Shown in pieces: positions 55,280 through 55,464 of a DNA stretch of 55,464 nt. The position numbers were made by a program, and so were the translations under genes. Numbering within the stretch: position 1 is the stretch's first letter; each line of letters begins with the position of its first letter. Source of the DNA: Pleomorphochaeta sp. (lineage in GTDB: Bacteria; Spirochaetota; Spirochaetia; Sphaerochaetales; Sphaerochaetaceae); assembly GCA_028532815.1 (NCBI GenBank), contig JAQQAS010000050.1:1-55464 (forward strand), written 5' to 3'. Below the pieces are notes generated by a model, which ran no database searches, was not told the origin of the DNA, and worked only from the letters and a program-made list of their open reading frames with translations.

Positions 55280-55300
55280 TTAGGTTTTATACCTAAAGGG
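55276..55300 (-). promoter_or_regulatory. pre-tmRNA leader hairpin
   Basis: In the precursor, CCCUUUAGGU (just upstream) can pair with ACCUAAGGGG across five bases. The latter strand includes the first G residues of mature tmRNA, so the 5' acceptor strand would be held in a hairpin until processing. Confidence 0.5.
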
Positions 55301-55309
55301 TACACTTTT

Positions 55310-55338
55310 AAAATACTAAGATAACTGAAAAAAATCAA
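55310..55338 (-). promoter_or_regulatory. ssrA promoter
   Basis: On the minus strand TTGATT and TATTTT are separated by 17 bases. Transcription would begin near 55303, leaving a precursor leader of about 24 bases before the mature 5' end. The remaining bases to 55464 show nothing else. Confidence 0.6.
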
Positions 55339-55464
55339 GTATATTTAGGGTTATTTAACTCTAAATAGCCAATTTTAAAATTAATAATTTTTTAGGTACA
55401 GTAAACAAAATTATTTTTTATTCATATATATTAAATAAATATACAAAAATTTACATACAAAAAT

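Overview
The window is a very AT-rich bacterial chromosome segment that reads as a host-associated, anaerobic spirochaete of the Treponema/Sphaerochaeta kind. Three things point there: a V-type ATPase operon in the order E–DUF2764–A–B–D–I–K, a uvrA–lptD gene pair, and a gap–pgk–tpiA–secG block, all arranged as I recall them from treponemes. The gene content fits an oxygen-avoiding saccharolytic lifestyle: hybrid-cluster protein, an anaerobic sulfatase-maturase-like radical SAM enzyme, a xanthine dehydrogenase-type molybdoenzyme, glycolysis, a sugar ABC transporter and a GH1 beta-glucosidase. The genus cannot be fixed from sequence alone.

Layout. 1–7.5 kb: V-ATPase operon; the rotor subunit keeps the residues of a sodium-binding site. 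7.7–9.6 kb: a decayed RCC1-repeat lipoprotein gene with two in-frame stops, then a small secreted protein. 9.6–11.3 kb: hcp on the minus strand. 11.4–24.5 kb: an unknown all-helical protein coupled to ispG, then uvrA, lptD, phoH, a PgpH-type HD phosphodiesterase, ybeY and a CorC-like CBS protein. 24.8–31.7 kb: gapA, pgk, tpiA, secG, a flavodoxin-like protein, a SurA-like isomerase, nusB, map and a phosphoribosyltransferase. 31.8–33.6 kb: a minus-strand pair encoding a predicted outer-membrane barrel and an acidic lipoprotein. 33.85–36.8 kb: folD, miaB and a sirtuin whose promoter sits directly on the start codon.

36.99–42.7 kb: a sugar ABC transporter (binding protein and two permeases, no ATPase) facing a YesM/YesN-type two-component system. 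43.2–47 kb: xdhABC behind a near-consensus promoter. 47–52.2 kb: radical SAM maturase, LysR regulator, split chromate-transporter pair, YeiH-family exporter and a second LysR regulator; this stretch may be a small sulfur/oxyanion module. 52.4–53.7 kb: GH1 beta-glucosidase. 53.8–54.7 kb: ZntB-like transporter. 54.9–55.3 kb: ssrA (tmRNA), minus strand, with its own promoter and terminator.

The window is mostly housekeeping plus metabolic accessory genes. I see no CRISPR array, transposase, phage or defence island. The most notable items are the predicted Na+ V-ATPase with a DUF2764 protein in place of missing stalk subunits, two candidate leaderless transcripts (sirtuin and lptD), the unknown ispG-coupled protein, the recently broken RCC1 gene, and a tmRNA leader that can hide the mature 5' end in a hairpin. 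All assignments come from reading the sequence; no database search was run.
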